From positions 1-46,063 of the forward strand of contig NZ_JAMBOJ010000037.1 in NCBI RefSeq assembly GCF_023715565.1: a stretch of 46,063 bases of DNA, in the 5' to 3' direction. The position numbers were made by a program, and so were the translations under genes. Under the pieces are notes generated by a model. The model did no database searches. It had not been told where the DNA came from and saw nothing but the letters and a program-made list of their open reading frames with translations. Numbering within the stretch: position 1 is the first letter of the stretch; each line of letters starts with the position of its first letter. The DNA is from Cytobacillus firmus (GTDB lineage Bacteria; Bacillota; Bacilli; Bacillales; Cytobacillaceae). Positions 41,305 through 46,063 of the stretch are shown here, in pieces.

Positions 41305-42240
41305 TTACTCTCCTTTCTTCCCGCCGGCAAGTTTGATGCGTGGGTCGATGATTCCGTATGCAATGTCAACAAGGAGAATAGATACAAGCAACAGAATACT
41401 GTAGAAAACGGTTACACCCATAATTACCGTATAGTCACGATTGTTGATACTTGTTACAAAGTGTGCACCAAGTCCAGGAATCCCAAAAATTCTTTCAATT
41501 ACGAAGCTTCCAGTTAATATACCTGCAGTTAATGGCCCCATATATGTTACTACTGGTAAAAGGGCATTACGAATTGTATGTTTTACTGTAATTACTCCTC
41601 TGCTTAAACCTTTTGATTTAGCAGTCTTAATATAATCATTTGCAAGAACTTCAAGCATGCTTGAACGGGTTAACCTCGCGATAAATGCCATTGGTGTTGA
41701 AGCCAAGGCAACAGCTGGCAAGACGCTGTGCATGAAAGATTCCCAACGTGCTACAGGAAAAATACCCATTTTTATTGCCAGGAAATATTGCAGGAATGAA
41801 GCCATGATAAAAGAAGGTACAGAGATGCCTAATACAGCTACAATCATAGCTGTGTAATCCGGCCATCTATTGTGTTTTAATGCTGCAACAATACCTAAAA
41901 TAACTCCTATGGCAACGGCGATAAAGATGGCTTCCATCCCAAGAAGAAATGAAACAGGGAAACCTTCATTGATTAAGTCGTTAACAGTCTGGCTTTTATA
42001 TTTAAAAGACGGACCGAAATCCCAATTTACAATACGAACAAGATATTCCCAATATTGTGCATACCAAGGCTTGTCTAAGCCAAAATGAGCATTCAGGTTA
42101 GCTTCAATTTCGGGAGGAAGTTTTTTCTCAGATGCAAAAGGGTTTCCGGGTGCAATGCGCATAAAGAAAAATGTTGCTGTTACAATCATCCATAGTGACA
42201 GGATCATGTAGAGCAAACGTTTTCCAATATATTTCGCCAT
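41305..42240 (-). CDS. oppB: Oligopeptide ABC transporter permease OppB
   Basis: Integral membrane subunit of 311 residues that pairs with OppC. The start [20 protein letters not shown], the loop [15 protein letters not shown] and the EAA loop [20 protein letters not shown] are typical. The ATG at 42240 lies 7 bases after GGAGGTG; a TTG two codons upstream is less likely. A strong hairpin separates it from oppA. Confidence 0.95.
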   Translation of the reverse strand: MAKYIGKRLLYMILSLWMIVTATFFFMRIAPGNPFASEKKLPPEIEANLNAHFGLDKPWYAQYWEYLVRIVNWDFGPSFKYKSQTVNDLINEGFPVSFLLGMEAIFIAVAIGVILGIVAALKHNRWPDYTAMIVAVLGISVPSFIMASFLQYFLAIKMGIFPVARWESFMHSVLPAVALASTPMAFIARLTRSSMLEVLANDYIKTAKSKGLSRGVITVKHTIRNALLPVVTYMGPLTAGILTGSFVIERIFGIPGLGAHFVTSINNRDYTVIMGVTVFYSILLLVSILLVDIAYGIIDPRIKLAGGKKGE

Positions 42241-42280
42241 TGTCAAACACCTCCATTTTATTACAATGCCTTAATCAGAA

Positions 42281-42320
42281 ACGAAGGTATATGGGACAAG
42301 GAATCCCATATACCTTTCGT
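42281..42320 (-). other. Intercistronic hairpin between oppA and oppB
   Basis: GGTATATGGG and CCCATATACC pair perfectly with additional CGAA/TTCG pairs below (one bulge), around ACAAGGAAT. No U-run follows on the minus strand, so it should stabilise the oppA 3' end or attenuate rather than terminate fully, giving more OppA than permease. Confidence 0.75.
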
Positions 42321-42335
42321 CTTAATCACTATTTT

Positions 42336-43982
42336 TTATTCAAAGTGTGCCCACTTGTACTGAACATCGCCAAGGCCAGAAACAACAACATCTTTTAAGC
42401 CTTCAGCCTGTACCCAGTTATTAGTGTAGAAATAAATTGGTGCAACCGGCATATCTTCCATGAAGATTGCTTCTGCATCCTTTAATAATTGCTGGCGAGC
42501 ATCAGCATCTGTTTCAGTTGAAGATTTCGCAAGAAGGTCTTGGAACTCTTTGCTTTCCCATCCAGTACTGTTGTTTCCGCCATCGGCGTCACGATACATT
42601 TCAAGGAAGTTCATAGCATCATTAAAGTCACCTAACCAGCCTAGACGGCCAACTTGGTAATCCATTGTATTGATTTTATCAAGATAGACGTTCCACTCAG
42701 CATTATCAAGATTTACTTCGACTCCAAGATTTTGCTTCCACATATCTTGAACTGCCTGTGCAATCTTCTGATGTGCTTCGGAAGTGTTGTAAGATAGTGT
42801 TACAGCTGGAAGCTCAGAAGCATCTTTGTATCCAAGCTCATCTAAACCTTTTTGTAAAAATTCTTTTGCTTTTTCTACATCATTATCAGGGAAATAGCCT
42901 TTTTCGTTCTCTTCAAACATTGTCGGAGGAACGATTGCCATCGCAGGAAGCTGTTCACCCTGAAGGATGTTATCAATGATTTCCTGACGATTGATAGCAT
43001 GTGCAAATGCTTTACGGATATTAACGTTGTTGAATGGTTCAACAGTTGTATTGAACTTATAGTTATAGATACCAGCGATTGGCTGTGTCGTCAGGCGGCC
43101 TTCATCTTTAAGTGCCTGCATAGCGTCAGTTGGAAGGGCACCAGTCGGAGCTCCAGCCCAATCTAATTCACCATTGTCAAACATTGATAATTCAGTGTTC
43201 GGATCGTTAATCATGATCATTTCGATGCTGTCAAGCTTAACTGATTCAGCATCCCAATAAGTTTCGCTCTTTTCAAGGACGATCTTATCGCTGTGTGACC
43301 ATTCTGTTAAATGGAAAGGTCCGTTAGTTGTATAGTTTTCACCAGCATCAGTTGCCCATTCTGGATTAGCTTCTGCAACTTTGCTGTTAACCGGTAAGTA
43401 AGTATAGAAAGCTGTCAATTCCAAGAAATATGGAGTTGGGTTTACAAGCTTAACTTCAAGAGTTTTGTCATCTAAAGCTTTAACTCCTACATCATCAAGT
43501 GAGCCTTCGCCATTATTGGCCGCTTCAGCACCTTCAATGTAGTAAAGCTGGTATGCATATGTTGAGTTGTTCGCTGGATCAAGCGCCCATTTCCAAGCAT
43601 ATACAAAGTCATTAGCAGTTACAGGGTCGCCATTTGACCACTTTGCATCACGAATTTTAAAAGTGTAAGTCTTTTGGTCATCAGACATATCTACATCTTC
43701 AGCCATTGCATTTTCAGGCTCTCCATCTTGACCAATACGAGTTAATCCTTCAAGGATTTGACGAAGAACAGTCCCAGATGTAGCATCCTCTGCTAATCCT
43801 GGATTTAAAGATGGTGGTTCAGTGTTGATATTTACTCTTAGCTCTTGCGGCACATCAGACTTTCCGCCGTCATCTCCGCCTTTTTTGTCGCCATCCGCAT
43901 TGTCTCCGCCGCCGCTGCACGCAGCAAGGAACATACTTAGCACAAGCAACATGCTAAAAAAGATCGATAATCTTTTGTTCAC
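42336..43982 (-). CDS. oppA: Oligopeptide-binding lipoprotein OppA
   Basis: Extracellular peptide receptor of the Opp importer. The 548 residues begin with a lipoprotein signal ending in LSMFLAAC (Cys22) and a Gly/Asp/Lys linker. The SBP_bac_5 domain shows PSLNPGLAEDATSG, VLRQILEGLTRIG, YTFKIRDAKWSNGDPVTAND and VNIRKAFAHAINRQEIIDN. The start is a GTG at 43982 after an AGGGGG site. In bacilli Opp imports signalling peptides (Phr-type) and nutrient peptides, linking it to competence and sporulation. It heads oppABCDF. Confidence 0.96.
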   Translation of the reverse strand: MNKRLSIFFSMLLVLSMFLAACSGGGDNADGDKKGGDDGGKSDVPQELRVNINTEPPSLNPGLAEDATSGTVLRQILEGLTRIGQDGEPENAMAEDVDMSDDQKTYTFKIRDAKWSNGDPVTANDFVYAWKWALDPANNSTYAYQLYYIEGAEAANNGEGSLDDVGVKALDDKTLEVKLVNPTPYFLELTAFYTYLPVNSKVAEANPEWATDAGENYTTNGPFHLTEWSHSDKIVLEKSETYWDAESVKLDSIEMIMINDPNTELSMFDNGELDWAGAPTGALPTDAMQALKDEGRLTTQPIAGIYNYKFNTTVEPFNNVNIRKAFAHAINRQEIIDNILQGEQLPAMAIVPPTMFEENEKGYFPDNDVEKAKEFLQKGLDELGYKDASELPAVTLSYNTSEAHQKIAQAVQDMWKQNLGVEVNLDNAEWNVYLDKINTMDYQVGRLGWLGDFNDAMNFLEMYRDADGGNNSTGWESKEFQDLLAKSSTETDADARQQLLKDAEAIFMEDMPVAPIYFYTNNWVQAEGLKDVVVSGLGDVQYKWAHFE

Positions 43983-44070
43983 GGTATTAACCCCCTATTA
44001 ATTTCCTCAAACAACCTCTTTACCATTTGCCTTTCATAGAAAACACAACTGTGCGCTCCAGATGTATTAC

Positions 44071-44116
44071 TTAAATAGTCTGTTAATTAAATTTAAAAAA
44101 TTTGCAGACTATTTAA
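44071..44116. repeat. Perfect 12-bp inverted repeat in the oppA leader
   Basis: TTAAATAGTCTG (44071-44082) and CAGACTATTTAA (44105-44116) are exact inverse complements 22 bases apart, about 90 bases upstream of the oppA start. A looser pair, AGATTATCC/GGGTAATCT, lies further upstream at about 44156-44201. These could be operators or a leader-RNA hairpin. Confidence 0.7.
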
Positions 44117-44582
44117 AAGGCAACAAAAAAAGCAAGTTTATATTCTCTTAAAGATAGATTATCCTTATATTCTGATAATTCAGATTAAATCGGGTAATCT
44201 ATAATATGTAAGCTATAAACTTACTCAATATGTACCATATTCTCGCAATCTGGAGTGATATAGTTTTGTTTTAAATGTAACAAATTCGTAAAGATTATGT
44301 TTGTTACGTTTATTATAAATAGTTTAAAAACTTATTGCAAGAGGCTTTTTGTACATGCAATTCCTTGAAGTACGACATTTTTTGTCAAAAAGTCTTATAA
44401 ATTAAGATTTTCGAGATAATAAAAAATTTTTCTTTTCAAAGATATTTTGTTATTTCACTAGTAAATTCCATCCATATACTGGTAAAATAAGCGCTTGATA
44501 TGAAAGATACATATGCCCTTAATTTCTTATTCTAAGCTTGATTTTTGTATCCGAATGGTTTACCTTATAGTATAATACGATA

Positions 44583-44841
44583 AAATTAAATTATCTGTCG
44601 GCAATGAAAAAAGAGTAGTACATTTACCCAGGGTTCAGCAGAGAGTCTGTGGATGGTGCAAACAGGCAGCCCGGTAAATCGAATGGACTTTTGAGCCTCT
44701 GATTGTTCAGGCGCTTCCCTGCGTTATCGGGGGACCTATGTGTTTTTCTGCATAGGGCAGAGTGACTCAGTTTTTGAGTAATTAGGGTGGCAACGCGGAC
44801 CATTCGTCCCTATTTTATAGGGATGAATGGTTCTTTTTTAT
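44583..44841 (+). promoter_or_regulatory. Tryptophan-specific T-box riboswitch of trpS
   Basis: A tRNA-sensing leader. Stem I includes AGAGAGTCTGTGGATGGTG and the AG-bulge region; the specifier codon is TGG at 44684-44686, preceded by GAA and followed by the conserved A, which pairs with tRNA-Trp. The T-box sequence AGGGTGGCAACGCGG is at 44784-44798. The terminator pairs ACCATTCGTCCCTAT with ATAGGGATGAATGGT (44799-44831) before TTCTTTTTTA. Uncharged tRNA-Trp stabilises the antiterminator and allows trpS expression. Confidence 0.96.
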
Positions 44842-44914
44842 GTCCTTTTTATGATTACATGAAAAAAAAGTGTACTCTCACGCCTGGCAATTCATGATCT
44901 TTTAAGCCGATTAA

Positions 44915-45913
<999 letters not shown>

Positions 45914-45916
<3 letters not shown>

Positions 45917-45941
45917 AAAACAGCCTTTGGCTGTTTTTCAG
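45914..45941 (+). terminator. Intrinsic terminator of trpS
   Basis: AAAAACAGCC pairs with GGCTGTTTTT around TTT, right after the stop codon. Confidence 0.88.
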
Positions 45942-45950
45942 TTTGTAGAC

Positions 45951-45993
45951 AAAAGGGGTTCGGAATAGTCTCATTCCGGACCTCTTTTTTGAA
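45951..45993. terminator. Second terminator between trpS and the right-edge gene
   Basis: GGTTCGGAAT pairs with ATTCCGGACC (one wobble) around AGTCTC, flanked by AAAAGG on the left and CTCTTTTTT on the right. It probably serves the minus-strand gene at the right edge as well as trpS. Confidence 0.75.
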
Positions 45994-45995
45994 TT

Positions 45996-46063
45996 TTATT
46001 GGCTTTGAAGCATTTTCAGATGATGATAGACCTCTCCGAGGTCATCTTCTAGGCCATTTCTGG
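45996..46063 (-). CDS. C-terminal end of a minus-strand gene, possibly YjbA (UPF0736)
   Basis: The minus-strand frame from the edge reads RNGLEDDLGEVYHHLKMLQS, then Q and a stop at 45996-45998, followed by a terminator. An ordinary helical coding end with a terminator after it makes a real gene likely. In B. subtilis yjbA neighbours trpS, so it may be that gene, but 21 residues are too few to be sure. Confidence 0.5.
   Translation of the reverse strand, partial: RNGLEDDLGEVYHHLKMLQSQ

Noticed and set aside
44485..44500. AAGCGCTTGATA as a CcpA cre site upstream of trpS/opp
   Set aside because: Only half of the cre consensus fits, and the position is far from either promoter.

Overview
The window is chromosomal DNA from a low-GC, endospore-forming Firmicute of the Bacillaceae (a Bacillus, Cytobacillus or Mesobacillus-like species). 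The grounds are spore genes (spoVIF, spoVAC/AD/AE, cotZ, cotO, a YhcN/YlaJ lipoprotein, a YjcZ microprotein), AGGAGG-type ribosome binding sites, frequent TTG/GTG starts, a Trp T-box and a FapR operator. From about 8.3 kb to the right edge, gene content and order follow (reversed) the B. subtilis yjcH-to-trpS block as I remember it: yjcH, yjcG, yjcF, yjcD, spoVIF, yjcA, cotZ, cotO, fabI, yjbQ, prpE, yjbO, nadF, yjbM, yjbL, yjbK, cwlQ, yjbI, spxH, pepF, coiA, mecA, spx, yjbC, opp, trpS. Symbols rest on protein features plus this synteny; no database search was run.

Left accessory part (1-8.3 kb): the right end of an IS3-family element, a proline dehydrogenase, tRNA-Val(GAC), a SurA_N-type lipoprotein, a YczE/YitT-like membrane protein, a GC-rich interspersed repeat, a 72-residue WYL-like protein behind a promoter whose spacer holds a textbook LexA box, an unknown lipoprotein, and a TAXI-type TRAP uptake operon (binding lipoprotein, DUF1850 protein, fused permease).

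Middle (8.3-19 kb): an esterase-like protein, a 2H phosphoesterase and a GNAT protein in the yjcHGF arrangement, then a YetF-like membrane protein and a UvrD-type helicase (YjcD) whose N-terminus carries the same CxxC/PHFxH module as the window's CoiA. A sporulation island follows (13.8-18.9 kb): spoVIF, yjcZ, a yhcN-spoVAC-spoVAD-spoVAE operon, a 31-residue Lys/Cys microprotein, yjcA, cotZ and cotO. Relative to B. subtilis the spoVA-type cassette looks inserted between spoVIF and yjcA.

Right part (19-46 kb): fabI under a FapR operator; a cation/proton antiporter and MgtE; prpE; the pseudouridine synthase / NAD kinase / (p)ppGpp synthetase operon; YjbL; YjbK with the transglycosylase CwlQ; the haemoglobin YjbI with the Spx adaptor YjbH (SpxH); a small membrane protein; then PepF, CoiA, MecA, Spx and YjbC. 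Thus the stress regulator Spx, its proteolytic adaptor SpxH and the ClpC adaptor MecA lie close together. The oppABCDF oligopeptide-uptake operon and T-box-controlled trpS complete the region. Many genes are separated by clear, often bidirectional, intrinsic terminators.
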